Positions 1 through 7,027 of a DNA stretch of 13,835 nucleotides are shown one piece after another. Origin of the DNA: Actinomycetota bacterium (lineage in GTDB: Bacteria > Actinomycetota > Actinomycetes > Nanopelagicales > Nanopelagicaceae); NCBI GenBank assembly GCA_009699765.1, contig WLNN01000018.1, positions 1 through 13,835 on the forward strand. Direction: 5' to 3'. Numbering within the stretch: position 1 is the first letter of the stretch; each line of letters begins with the position of its first letter. The notes under the pieces are model-generated. The model saw only the letters and a program-made list of their open reading frames with translations, was not told the origin of the DNA and did not search any database. Position numbers and translations under genes: made by a program.

Positions 1-504
1 AGAACCATAAAGTGAGAGCAACAAACCGGCTAATGCTGGACCCACAACAAAGGCGCTCTCATCAAAGACTGACTCGAGAGAGAGTGCGGAATCTAATTCT
101 TTTGGATCTGATAGCGATCGGCTCCACCGCGTGCGCGTAATAGTGCCAAAGTTTGGAAATGTTGCACCCGCAAGAGCAGCAAAGAAGAGCAGCCCAATCG
201 TTGAGTGGTGAATGAAGTAGAGCACTCCCACTGTTGCTAATAAGTTGATCGCTGTAACGGGTAGAAAGACGGCCTTGGTACCGAATTGATCTGCCAACTT
301 ACCTACCCGAGGGCTAATTGCAGCCCCCGAGAGGGTATAGAACGCTGATGTGAGCCCTGCCAAGGTAAATGAGCCTCTGACGTCAGAGACAAGAAAGACA
401 AGTGCCACCGTGTTCATCGCTAATGGGATTCGGCCAATCATTCCGAATCCGATAGTGGATAAAGCTTGAGGTTTGCGTAATATCGATACGTAAGACCCAG
501 CCAA
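1..504 (-). CDS. MFS transporter, N-terminal part (runs off the window)
   Basis: The reading frame stays open for 168 codons to the window edge, so only the N-terminal half is visible. The translation is strongly hydrophobic with about four to five membrane segments. It carries the MFS loop 2-3 signature around residues 68-77 (G-K-L-A-D-Q-F-G-T-K). A later segment near residues 142-158 (LESVFDESAFVVGPAL) resembles a group of actinobacterial MFS permeases of unknown substrate. The start is taken as TTG at 504: an in-frame TAG lies just upstream, no ATG is available, and GAGGAA at 508-513 is placed as a ribosome binding site. It follows the deoxyribosyltransferase-family gene on the same strand with a gap of about 50 nt, so it may be co-transcribed with the nucleoside cluster. 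Export of a nucleobase or analogue is only a guess from context. Confidence 0.85.
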   Translation of the reverse strand, partial: MAGSYVSILRKPQALSTIGFGMIGRIPLAMNTVALVFLVSDVRGSFTLAGLTSAFYTLSGAAISPRVGKLADQFGTKAVFLPVTAINLLATVGVLYFIHHSTIGLLFFAALAGATFPNFGTITRTRWSRSLSDPKELDSALSLESVFDESAFVVGPALAGLLLSLYGS

Positions 505-539
505 GAGTTCCTCAGTTTCTCTCTTTTTCTACGGTTTAA

Positions 540-568
540 AAATAGACTAGAAAATTAGGAGTCTATTT
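540..568 (-). terminator. Weak hairpin with T-run, possible terminator at end of the nucleoside operon
   Basis: A 9-bp inverted repeat, AAATAGACT (540-548) and AGTCTATTT (560-568), flanks an 11-nt loop. On the minus strand the second arm runs into TTTTTAAA. The stop codon of the upstream gene (555-557) lies in the loop. The stem is AT-rich and therefore weak, so partial termination before the MFS gene is possible but uncertain. Confidence 0.35.
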
Positions 569-1010
569 CTTGCTGCCACTTGAGCAGAATTTCAAACGCT
601 TTATCGAAACTATCTACAACATGACCTGCATCTTCAACACATCCTCGAACAAAGAGATTGATTCCTTTTCCATCAATCATGTTGCGATCACGAATTACTC
701 GGGTATCTGTAACCAACCCAATCATTCCTTTTTTGCTCTTATCATGACGCATCTCAGACCAGAAAATTCCAATCTCATTTGCAGTTCCATCATCGACCAT
801 TGGGCCATCAAGAAGAGCAAGGACTACATTTGCCCCAAGTACCTCACGAGCATCGGTATCGAAAATGAACTTTGGTGTTACTGGATCTGGTAGTGGTATC
901 TCGTGAGGAACGAAGACCTCCATTCCGGCATCTCGCATTCTCTTTGCGCATTGATCAATATATGTGCGCTCGTAAGGTGTGAAGAGTGGTCCCGCAAAGT
1001 AGATTTTCAT
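555..1010 (-). CDS. Nucleoside 2-deoxyribosyltransferase family protein (PF05014-like)
   Basis: A 151-residue protein of the usual length for this family. It starts with the family's YFAGPLF strand (residues 4-10). It has the active-site block D68-G-P followed by D73-D-G-T-A-N-E79-I-G, in which E79 is the expected nucleophile, and N118-L-F-x-x-G near the C terminus. Known members either transfer deoxyribose between nucleobases (NDT) or hydrolyse the N-glycosidic bond of nucleoside 5'-monophosphates (the DNPH1/Rcl branch). The sequence alone does not decide between them. The gene begins 2 nt after the stop of the queuosine-salvage-like gene and has no visible Shine-Dalgarno, so it is probably translated by re-initiation. 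Its place at the end of a nucleoside-type ABC operon fits intracellular nucleoside or nucleotide cleavage and salvage. Confidence 0.85.
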   Translation of the reverse strand: MKIYFAGPLFTPYERTYIDQCAKRMRDAGMEVFVPHEIPLPDPVTPKFIFDTDAREVLGANVVLALLDGPMVDDGTANEIGIFWSEMRHDKSKKGMIGLVTDTRVIRDRNMIDGKGINLFVRGCVEDAGHVVDSFDKAFEILLKWQQEIDS

Positions 1011-1012
1011 AG

Positions 1013-2002
1013 TTAGTACATCACAGTCTTAGTTAGATGGTGTGGCCAATGGGTAGCGTGATAGGTCTTCCAGAATCGGAAATCAACTTGAGGCTGTAAA
1101 AGCGGATCCATTCCTGGGCGGCGCTTATTGATCTCCTCCGTTAAGCGCGCTATTGCATAAATTGAATTTGCTCGTAGCTCTATCTCGGCCTGGCTATTAC
1201 GAGGCACTTCGACAAGAGAATTGATCTGCTTCTCTAATTCAGGCGCGTATTCAAATATCTTTGTTACTCGCATTCCTACAGGCACGATGTAGTCAGCAAA
1301 TGCAGTGAGTTGGTCGGCATCCTCTAGCGCCCAAGCTTTACGGGGCGAAAGAGTGAGGTGCATGCCCCAGATACCCAGCTGAGCCAATTTAAAGATTTGA
1401 ACCTCTGATCCGTTATAGAGGCTGACATCATTAAAGCGTGGGAACTCTGATGTCAGACGCTCAAGCAAACCATTTCCATCATCGTAAAGTCGAGGTGCGC
1501 AATCACGAACAAAGTTGGAGTAACGACCCTTGTACTTCTCAACTAGCACTCGGCCAACTTCATTGAAAATAACTACGCGCTCATCAAGCATCGGCATCTC
1601 AATCGTGCCAGCAAAAACCTTTTCGAGATCTTTTCGAGTTAAGTTAGCTAGATACTCGCCGGTGAAGAATGGAATTCCTGCGCTGTGCGCGCGATGAAGT
1701 GATGCAAGCATCGCTTCAGAGTCACACCAACGCTTACCCATATAGTCTGTCTCAAATTTTACGCCAGTATCAAAATTGGTAAAGGCAAAATTCATGGTAT
1801 TTACCACAAGGGTGAAGTCCATCAAGAAATCAGGATCATTGCCAAAATCAAAGAGCATCGAGCCATCTGGCTTTGCAAACTCTTCGTATGCCATCCAATC
1901 AGCAACATCAATTAAACGTGACTCATTAATCCTGACCAAAGAAGATCCTTCGATGACCGGCTTAAGACTTGCAAGTACTGGAGAGCTCCAGCTAACTGAC
2001 AT
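1013..2002 (-). CDS. Queuosine-salvage (QNG1/DUF2419) family N-glycosidase-like protein, divergent
   Basis: The 329-residue protein follows the DUF2419 pattern along its whole length, compared from memory with human QNG1 (C9orf64). Matching blocks are NTMNFAF (68-74), Y87-M-G-K, AGIPF (108-112), MPMLDER (136-142) and NEVGRVLVEK (147-156). Further matches are FPRFNDVSLYNG (187-198), F-K-L-A-Q (204-208), FADY with D237, and E273-I-E-L-R277. Known members hydrolyse queuosine 5'-monophosphate to release queuine. Several residues conserved in the human enzyme are changed here: K-R-A-Q is K-L-A-Q, A-D-x-W is G-M-H-L (213-216), Y-R-x-P-Q is Y-I-V-P-V (238-242), and L-W-D is F-W-K (310-312). Family membership looks sound but the substrate may differ. 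The gene lies 15 nt after the second permease gene and 2 nt before the deoxyribosyltransferase-family gene. The ATG at 2002 has only a weak GGGAT-like ribosome site. Confidence 0.82.
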   Translation of the reverse strand: MSVSWSSPVLASLKPVIEGSSLVRINESRLIDVADWMAYEEFAKPDGSMLFDFGNDPDFLMDFTLVVNTMNFAFTNFDTGVKFETDYMGKRWCDSEAMLASLHRAHSAGIPFFTGEYLANLTRKDLEKVFAGTIEMPMLDERVVIFNEVGRVLVEKYKGRYSNFVRDCAPRLYDDGNGLLERLTSEFPRFNDVSLYNGSEVQIFKLAQLGIWGMHLTLSPRKAWALEDADQLTAFADYIVPVGMRVTKIFEYAPELEKQINSLVEVPRNSQAEIELRANSIYAIARLTEEINKRRPGMDPLLQPQVDFRFWKTYHATHWPHHLTKTVMY

Positions 2003-2017
2003 GAAATTATCCCGTTT

Positions 2018-3268
2018 CTATTCTGAGCCGCGTCGATAAGGAGCACCAGCTGCTGCTGGTGGTGTCAATCTCTGGGCTAGGAAAGTAAGAACAATCAGCG
2101 TTGCAAAGTTAGGAAAGACTGTGACAAACTCTTGTGGAATTACCTCAACGGTTTTGTTAAGCAATAACGCAAGAGCTGCAACGACGAATGCATAAATCGC
2201 TGGCTTCCACTTCTTTTTGAATGCAAAGTAGATTGCTAAAAAGGCTGCGACTATGCCTGCAACCAAAATAAGAGCCATTACTGACTTGTTCTCGCGGACG
2301 CGAAGAGCATCAGTAAATCCGAAGAGCATTGAGCCGGCAAAGACCCCGCCTGGCTTCCAGTTACCGAAGATCACAGTCGCGAGACCAATAAAGCCTCGAC
2401 CTGCTGTCTGTCCTTCGCGATAAACGGATGAGGCGACGAGCGCCAAGTAGGCACCGCCGAGGGAGGCGAGCATTCCTGAAACAGAGACAGCTACATATCG
2501 AATTCGATAAACATTGATTCCAAGAGATTCAGCTGCCATTGGGTTCTCACCTGAGAAGCGCATTCTCAAACCAAATTTACTGCGCCATAAAATCCATGAT
2601 GTCAGCGGCACCATAAATAAGAAGAGGAGCGTGACTAGAGACATCTCTTTGGTGAAGCCATTGAGCATGCCTGCAACATTTGAGATAAAGAAGATGTTCT
2701 TTCCATCAATTTTCTCTAAGAATGGTGAGACACCAGGAAGCGTAAAGGTCGGGAAGGATGCAACAGGCGGTGAAACTGTTCGATCACCGCCCACCGGTGG
2801 AAAGAAGATTCCTGAAAGATATCTCGCGCCACCTGCTGCGATGAGGTTGATTGCTAAACCTGATACCGCTTGATCAATACCAATTTTTACCGTCAATATT
2901 GCGTGAAAGAGTCCTGATAGTAAACCAAAGACTGCAGCTGCGATAAAGCCAACTAGCGGACCATGTTTAAATCCAAACCAAGCGCCAGTCCATGTTCCAA
3001 CAATCATCATGCCTTCGAGACCAATATTGATAACACCAGCGCGTTCTGCCCATAGGCCGCCAAGGCCAGCCATTAGTAATGGGATTGCAAAGCGCAGAGT
3101 TGCACCAGAAGTTCCTGGTGATGAAATATCGGTTGATCCAGTCACTTTTTCTACGAAGGAGAGAATGATTAGAACGCCCGCTATAAGTATGGCAATTCTT
3201 GTTGGAGAAGAAGCGAGAGACTTCGCCCGACTCTTTAGTGAAGATGGTGTCTTTGTATCAGTACTCAT
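2018..3268 (-). CDS. ABC transporter permease, nucleoside (BMP-associated) type, NupQ-like
   Basis: A 416-residue BPD_transp_2 membrane protein. The family signature ERAGVINIGLEGMM lies at residues 75-88 and the G-E-N-P-x-A-A-E-S-L-G cytoplasmic coupling block follows later. Many hydrophobic segments are evident. It is about 100 residues longer than the roughly 310-residue Bacillus-type proteins. The extra part includes an N-terminal extension and a C-terminal stretch ending in L-T-P-P-A-A-A-G-A-P-Y-R-R-G, which is the usual form in Actinobacteria. It should form the membrane channel with the neighbouring permease and be driven by the double ATPase upstream. The ATG shares one base with the stop of the preceding permease gene (TAATG), and GGAG within that gene's end serves as ribosome site. 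Substrate class is inferred from family and operon. Confidence 0.93.
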   Translation of the reverse strand: MSTDTKTPSSLKSRAKSLASSPTRIAILIAGVLIILSFVEKVTGSTDISSPGTSGATLRFAIPLLMAGLGGLWAERAGVINIGLEGMMIVGTWTGAWFGFKHGPLVGFIAAAVFGLLSGLFHAILTVKIGIDQAVSGLAINLIAAGGARYLSGIFFPPVGGDRTVSPPVASFPTFTLPGVSPFLEKIDGKNIFFISNVAGMLNGFTKEMSLVTLLFLFMVPLTSWILWRSKFGLRMRFSGENPMAAESLGINVYRIRYVAVSVSGMLASLGGAYLALVASSVYREGQTAGRGFIGLATVIFGNWKPGGVFAGSMLFGFTDALRVRENKSVMALILVAGIVAAFLAIYFAFKKKWKPAIYAFVVAALALLLNKTVEVIPQEFVTVFPNFATLIVLTFLAQRLTPPAAAGAPYRRGSE

Positions 3269-4359
3269 TACTTTGACTCCGCTTCGCTTAAGACTTCTGA
3301 GCTGACTTTTCCAACAGCCTTCTGTTGCTGTCGAAGATTGATTCGTGCGACTACTTCGTATGCAATAACAATCGAGAGAACAATCGTTCCTTGCATCACA
3401 ATTACGATCTCAGGTGGAATGCCCTCAAACTCGAGTACCTGACCTGCACGCTCAAGGAATGACCAGAGGAACGCAGCGAAGAAGATACCGACAGGATGGT
3501 TTCGGCCGAGAATCGCTAGCGAGAGACCAGTAAATGCAAATCCTGATGGGAAGGCCATGCTGTACGAATGAGTATCCGAAAGCAAGGTTCCAATTCCTAC
3601 CAGACCGGCAATAGCGCCAGAGATGCAGGTCGTAATAAAAATCATTCCTGGTGCATTTACGCCGCTAGAACGAGCCGCTCTAAAAGATAATCCAGTTGCT
3701 CGCAAATTAAAACCAAAGACGGTTTTATTAAGCATGATCCAATAAGCAATTCCTACAAAAATTGCGAGGAAGAATACTGAGTAGACCTCGCCATCAAATA
3801 TTTTAATTGTAGGCATCTGTCCACTAGCGGGAATCGGCTTAGTCTGAACATTTTGCGAACCTTCAGGAAGTGATCCCAACAGCTTTGGGCTAAGCAAGAA
3901 CGCGATGATTGCTGCAGCGATAAAGTTAAGCATGATGTTACTGATAACTTCAGAAACACCTCTACGGACTTTGAGATAACCGGCGATAGAAGCCCAAGCA
4001 CCTGCAGCAACCATTGCAACGATAATAATAAGCAGTACGTGCAGAATTGGTGGCAAATTAACCGCAGCACCGACTACTGCGCCAAAGAATGCTCCCATTC
4101 GATACTGGCCATCAATACCAATATTAAAGAGAAGCATCTTAAAGCCAATTGCCGCAGCTACTCCTGCAAGGTAGTAGGAGACAGTTAAATTGGTTTCAGA
4201 GACAAGGTTTCGAGGATCAAATCCGTAGGAGACCATTAACTTAAAAAGCGCAAATGGATCTGCTCCGCGTAGTGACAAGATGATGTACATCAGGAACAGT
4301 GAGGTAAGAATGGCTGCTATTGGTGCTACAGCGCCCCAGAAAAGTCTATTTCTTTTCAT
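3268..4359 (-). CDS. ABC transporter permease, nucleoside (BMP-associated) type, NupP-like
   Basis: A 363-residue integral membrane protein of the BPD_transp_2 family. It has the partner-permease signature FNIGIDGQYRMGA (residues 78-90) and the following GVSEVISNIMLNFIA block (134-148). An N-terminal signal-anchor-like helix (about 8-30) is followed by multiple hydrophobic helices, and the protein ends in a charged tail. The large loop around residues 155-190 is probably extracytoplasmic. It pairs with the permease encoded directly downstream, and both lie behind the ATPase, the standard order of BMP-type transporters. Start and stop overlap the neighbours by 1 nt at both ends. AGGAG inside the end of the ATPase gene is a good ribosome site for the ATG at 4359. 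Confidence 0.93.
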   Translation of the reverse strand: MKRNRLFWGAVAPIAAILTSLFLMYIILSLRGADPFALFKLMVSYGFDPRNLVSETNLTVSYYLAGVAAAIGFKMLLFNIGIDGQYRMGAFFGAVVGAAVNLPPILHVLLIIIVAMVAAGAWASIAGYLKVRRGVSEVISNIMLNFIAAAIIAFLLSPKLLGSLPEGSQNVQTKPIPASGQMPTIKIFDGEVYSVFFLAIFVGIAYWIMLNKTVFGFNLRATGLSFRAARSSGVNAPGMIFITTCISGAIAGLVGIGTLLSDTHSYSMAFPSGFAFTGLSLAILGRNHPVGIFFAAFLWSFLERAGQVLEFEGIPPEIVIVMQGTIVLSIVIAYEVVARINLRQQQKAVGKVSSEVLSEAESK

Positions 4360-5870
4360 TAGTTATTCGCTCCTGTCATAGCTAATCCGAGATCTTCTGG
4401 GGTTGTCTTTGCTGGATCCAAGATAGAAACGATTGAACCACTATAAATAACTGCAAGGCGATCAGAGAGCGAGAAGAGTTCTTCAAGATCTGCTGAAATC
4501 AAGAGTATTGCAGCGCCACGAGAACGAGCTCGCATTAAATGATCCCAAATGATTGCTTGCGCACCGACATCTACGCCACGAGTTGGCTGAGCAGCAATAA
4601 TTAACTTAGGATCTCCGCTGAGTTCGCGTCCCACAATAAACTTCTGTTGATTTCCACCAGATAGAGCGCTGACAAGAACATTTACGCCTGGAGTTCTCAC
4701 GTCAAATTCTTCTACAACTCTATTGGAATCTTCGATTGCAGCATGCTTATCAACCCAAATTCCCTTTGCCATAGGCGAAGCAAATTGGTGTCCAAGAATT
4801 CGGTTCTCCCAAAGAGGCGCGAACATTAAAACACCGTCGCGCTGACGATCTTGTGGAATGTAAGCAACTCCAGCATTTCGAATATCTCGTGTCAAAGTAT
4901 TAGAAGCATCCAGACCTAGGACTTCAACTGAACCCACATTTGCTTGTAACAAGCCCATCACTAATTCAATGAGTTCGCTCTGACCATTTCCTTCAACGCC
5001 AGCGAGACCAACTATCTCTCCCCCATGCACTTCTAAGTCAAGATTGTGAAGAATTTCGCGTCCATCGTGGCGGGTATAAGAAGCACCTTTAAGCGAGAGG
5101 AAGCTCTTCTCACTAACTACTTGGTGGCCCGCTATCGGCTTTGGCAATTCGCCACCAACCATCAATTCGGCCAACATTTTCTTTGTAGTTCCTGCAGGAG
5201 TAAGTGATGCCACCGTTGTTCCTTGGCGCATAACTGTAATCTCATCGGAGATCGAGAGAACTTCATCAAGCTTGTGAGAGATAAATAGGACTGTGAGACC
5301 CTTCTTTACAAGCTCGCGGAGATTTGCAAAGAGCTCTGAAACTTCCTGAGGGACTAGTACCGCAGTTGGTTCATCAAGAATAAGAATCTTTGCACCGCGA
5401 TATAAAACCTTTGCAATTTCTACGCGCTGTCTTTCGCCTACACCTAGATTAGATAAACGCTCATCTGGATCGATATCTAGCTGGTAGGTCTTAGCAATTT
5501 CAAGTAACTTCTCTCGCGCTTCGTCGTATTTAATAATGAAACCAAATCGTGATGGCTCACTTCCAAGGATTACGTTCTCAAGTACGGTCGCATTATCTGC
5601 AAGCTTAAAGTGCTGATGCACCATTCCGATTCCGAGGGCAATCGCATCCTGTGGAGATTTAAGAGTAACTTCATCACCGAATACTTTTATTGTGCCGGCA
5701 TCTGGCCGGATTAATCCATAGAGAGTCTTCATGAGCGTTGATTTACCAGCACCGTTTTCACCAATGATTGCATGGATAGTGCCTTCACGGACGATGAGTG
5801 AAACATCCCGGTTTGCAACTACACCAGGGTACTTCTTCTCTATTCCGGAAATTTCAAGAATATTGCTCAT
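4359..5870 (-). CDS. ABC transporter ATP-binding protein with two nucleotide-binding domains (nucleoside type)
   Basis: A 503-residue tandem ABC ATPase. Domain 1 has Walker A GENGAGKST (37-45), a Q-loop at Q86, a variant signature N-L-G-V-G-E-R-Q-R (141-149), Walker B ILILDEP (162-168) and switch H199. Domain 2 keeps LSGGNQQ (403-409) but has a degenerate P-loop (G-V-E-G-N-G-Q-S, 291-298). Its Walker B carries A427-Q428 where D-E is expected, and A-D replaces the H-loop (460-461). This asymmetry is typical of BMP-type nucleoside importers (the A-A-Q-P-T-R-G motif), not a sign of decay. It should power the two permeases encoded next. A 73-nt gap with a strong hairpin separates it from the binding-protein gene, which would allow lower expression than the binding protein. 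Confidence 0.95.
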   Translation of the reverse strand: MSNILEISGIEKKYPGVVANRDVSLIVREGTIHAIIGENGAGKSTLMKTLYGLIRPDAGTIKVFGDEVTLKSPQDAIALGIGMVHQHFKLADNATVLENVILGSEPSRFGFIIKYDEAREKLLEIAKTYQLDIDPDERLSNLGVGERQRVEIAKVLYRGAKILILDEPTAVLVPQEVSELFANLRELVKKGLTVLFISHKLDEVLSISDEITVMRQGTTVASLTPAGTTKKMLAELMVGGELPKPIAGHQVVSEKSFLSLKGASYTRHDGREILHNLDLEVHGGEIVGLAGVEGNGQSELIELVMGLLQANVGSVEVLGLDASNTLTRDIRNAGVAYIPQDRQRDGVLMFAPLWENRILGHQFASPMAKGIWVDKHAAIEDSNRVVEEFDVRTPGVNVLVSALSGGNQQKFIVGRELSGDPKLIIAAQPTRGVDVGAQAIIWDHLMRARSRGAAILLISADLEELFSLSDRLAVIYSGSIVSILDPAKTTPEDLGLAMTGANN

Positions 5871-5893
5871 GCATCTCTTCTCTCTCTTAAGTG

Positions 5894-5927
5894 CAAGGTG
5901 CGCCGCTTTTTAGGGCGACGCACCTTG
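5894..5927 (-). promoter_or_regulatory. Strong intercistronic RNA hairpin between binding-protein and ATPase genes
   Basis: CAAGGTGCG (5894-5902) and CGCACCTTG (5919-5927) are perfect inverted repeats. The stem continues inward through a wobble pair and a 3-bp CGC/GCG helix to an 8-nt loop, giving about 13 pairs. On the transcribed minus strand the hairpin starts about 17 nt after the binding-protein stop codon and is not followed by a U-run. A 3' mRNA stabiliser or partial attenuator, raising binding-protein output over the membrane components, is more likely than a classical terminator. Confidence 0.7.
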
Positions 5928-5943
5928 ACTCTACTTAATTGAC

Positions 5944-6984
5944 TTATGCCTTAGTTGGATCTGTTGGAACTACAACAGCGCCTGATGCAATCTTCTTCTG
6001 TGCTGCATCAATCTTTGCAGCTACAGCCTTAGTGATGTATCCGCCTGTTGTTGTGTAGCCAACGCCACCCTGCTTTGAGCCCCATGTCTTGACGCCAGCA
6101 GTCTTCTTGCCTGCAAGAGCATCAGCAACAAATGCACGGGTACCAAGATCAACGCGCTTAAGCATTGATGTAAGGATTGTCTTCTTGTATGCAGCGTGTG
6201 CTGGGTATGTAGCTTCGTCAGCATCTACGCCGATTGACCACTTTCCAAGCTCAGATGCAGCCTTGTGCATACCTGTACCGGTTCCACCAGCTGCTGCGTA
6301 AACAACATCTGCACCGTTCTCGTACATACCCTTTGCAGCTTCGTAGCCCTTTGCAGGATCGTTAAATCCTGAGAAGTCTGGGAAGTTGCTGATGTATGTT
6401 GACTTAACAGCGATTGTCTTATCGACAGAGTGAACGCCTGCAATGTATCCAGCTTCGAACTTGAGGATCAAAGGTGTATTAACTCCACCGATAAATCCAA
6501 CGCTCTTTGTCTTTGATGAAAGAGCTGCAGCCACACCAACTAGGTATGAACCTTCTTCTTCCTTAAAGACAATGCTCTGTACGTTTGCAGCCTTTACTGA
6601 AGAGTCATCAACGATACCCCACTGAATTTTTGGAAATTCCTTAGCGACCTTTCCAAGTGCAGCAGCATATGTAAATCCAACTACAACGATTGGGTTAGCG
6701 CCACGACCTGCCATAAGGCGAAGACGCTCTGCACGCTGATCATCAGTTGCTGTTGGGTTATCTTGTGACTCAATAAGCTTGATTGACTTGTTCTTATCGA
6801 GCAATGGCTTTACGCCGATGTATGCAAGCTGGTTAAAGCCTGGTACGTCGCGTCCACCCAAGCTGTAAGCGATACCAATTGTCTTGGTAGCTGCTTGAGC
6901 TGGAGCTGCAGCGATGAATCCTGTAAGCGCAAGAGCAGCTGTAACTGTTGCTGCTCCTAGCTTGCGGAGAGTTTTGTTCTGCAT
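5944..6984 (-). CDS. BMP-family (PnrA-like) substrate-binding protein of the ABC transporter
   Basis: A 346-residue Bmp-family solute-binding protein, probably for nucleosides. From the chosen start it has a Sec signal peptide: basic K4-R7-K8, a hydrophobic core at about 10-28, and A-P-A-Q-A before A32-T-K. Bmp landmarks follow in order: G-I-A-Y (37-40), the F-P-K-I-Q-W-G-I-V-D-D strand, E-E-G-S-Y-L-V-G, V-G-F-I-G-G with F-E-A-G-Y-I-A-G, A-A-A-G-G-T-G-T-G and I-G-V-D-A-D. The start at 6984 is preferred because AAAGGAG lies 9 nt upstream and it places the signal peptide at the N terminus. An in-frame ATG at 7023 would add 13 charged residues and lacks a good ribosome site. Unusually, the protein has no cysteine at all, so it cannot be a lipoprotein. 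It is the second gene of the cluster, after the lacI-type gene. Confidence 0.92.
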   Translation of the reverse strand: MQNKTLRKLGAATVTAALALTGFIAAAPAQAATKTIGIAYSLGGRDVPGFNQLAYIGVKPLLDKNKSIKLIESQDNPTATDDQRAERLRLMAGRGANPIVVVGFTYAAALGKVAKEFPKIQWGIVDDSSVKAANVQSIVFKEEEGSYLVGVAAALSSKTKSVGFIGGVNTPLILKFEAGYIAGVHSVDKTIAVKSTYISNFPDFSGFNDPAKGYEAAKGMYENGADVVYAAAGGTGTGMHKAASELGKWSIGVDADEATYPAHAAYKKTILTSMLKRVDLGTRAFVADALAGKKTAGVKTWGSKQGGVGYTTTGGYITKAVAAKIDAAQKKIASGAVVVPTDPTKA

Positions 6985-6993
6985 TCGGTATTT

Positions 6994-7000
6994 CTCCTTT
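6994..7000 (-). promoter_or_regulatory. Ribosome binding site fixing the binding-protein start
   Basis: AAAGGAG on the minus strand sits 9 nt before the ATG at 6984. The alternative in-frame ATG at 7023 has no comparable site at a proper distance. Confidence 0.7.
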
Positions 7001-7008
7001 TGTTTATT

Positions 7009-7022
7009 TGAGTGATCACTCA
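7009..7022. promoter_or_regulatory. Perfect 14-bp palindrome between lacI-type and binding-protein genes
   Basis: TGAGTGATCACTCA is fully self-complementary. It lies in the short leader between the regulator stop codon (7028) and the binding-protein ATG (6984), just upstream of the ribosome site. It could be a protein-binding site or a small RNA hairpin. It does not resemble the CG-centred LacI-family operator, so its role is unknown. Confidence 0.35.
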
Positions 7023-7027
7023 TTTAT

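Noticed and set aside
570..893. Plus-strand open frames opposite the cluster (for example here, 2514-2873 and 3009-3305)
   Set aside because: They lie wholly antisense to well-identified genes, have no recognisable family pattern, and no ribosome sites were noted.
4359..5870. Second ATP-binding domain lacking Walker B D-E and the switch histidine as a sign of gene decay
   Set aside because: The A-A-Q-P-T-R-G form is the normal asymmetric state of BMP-type nucleoside ABC ATPases, and the frame is intact.
5894..5927. Classical rho-independent terminator
   Set aside because: No U-run follows the stem on the minus strand, and the plus strand has no gene ending there.
5944..7023. Longer binding-protein form starting at the ATG at 7023
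   Set aside because: It would add 13 charged residues ahead of a good signal peptide and has no properly placed ribosome site, while the ATG at 6984 has AAAGGAG 9 nt upstream.
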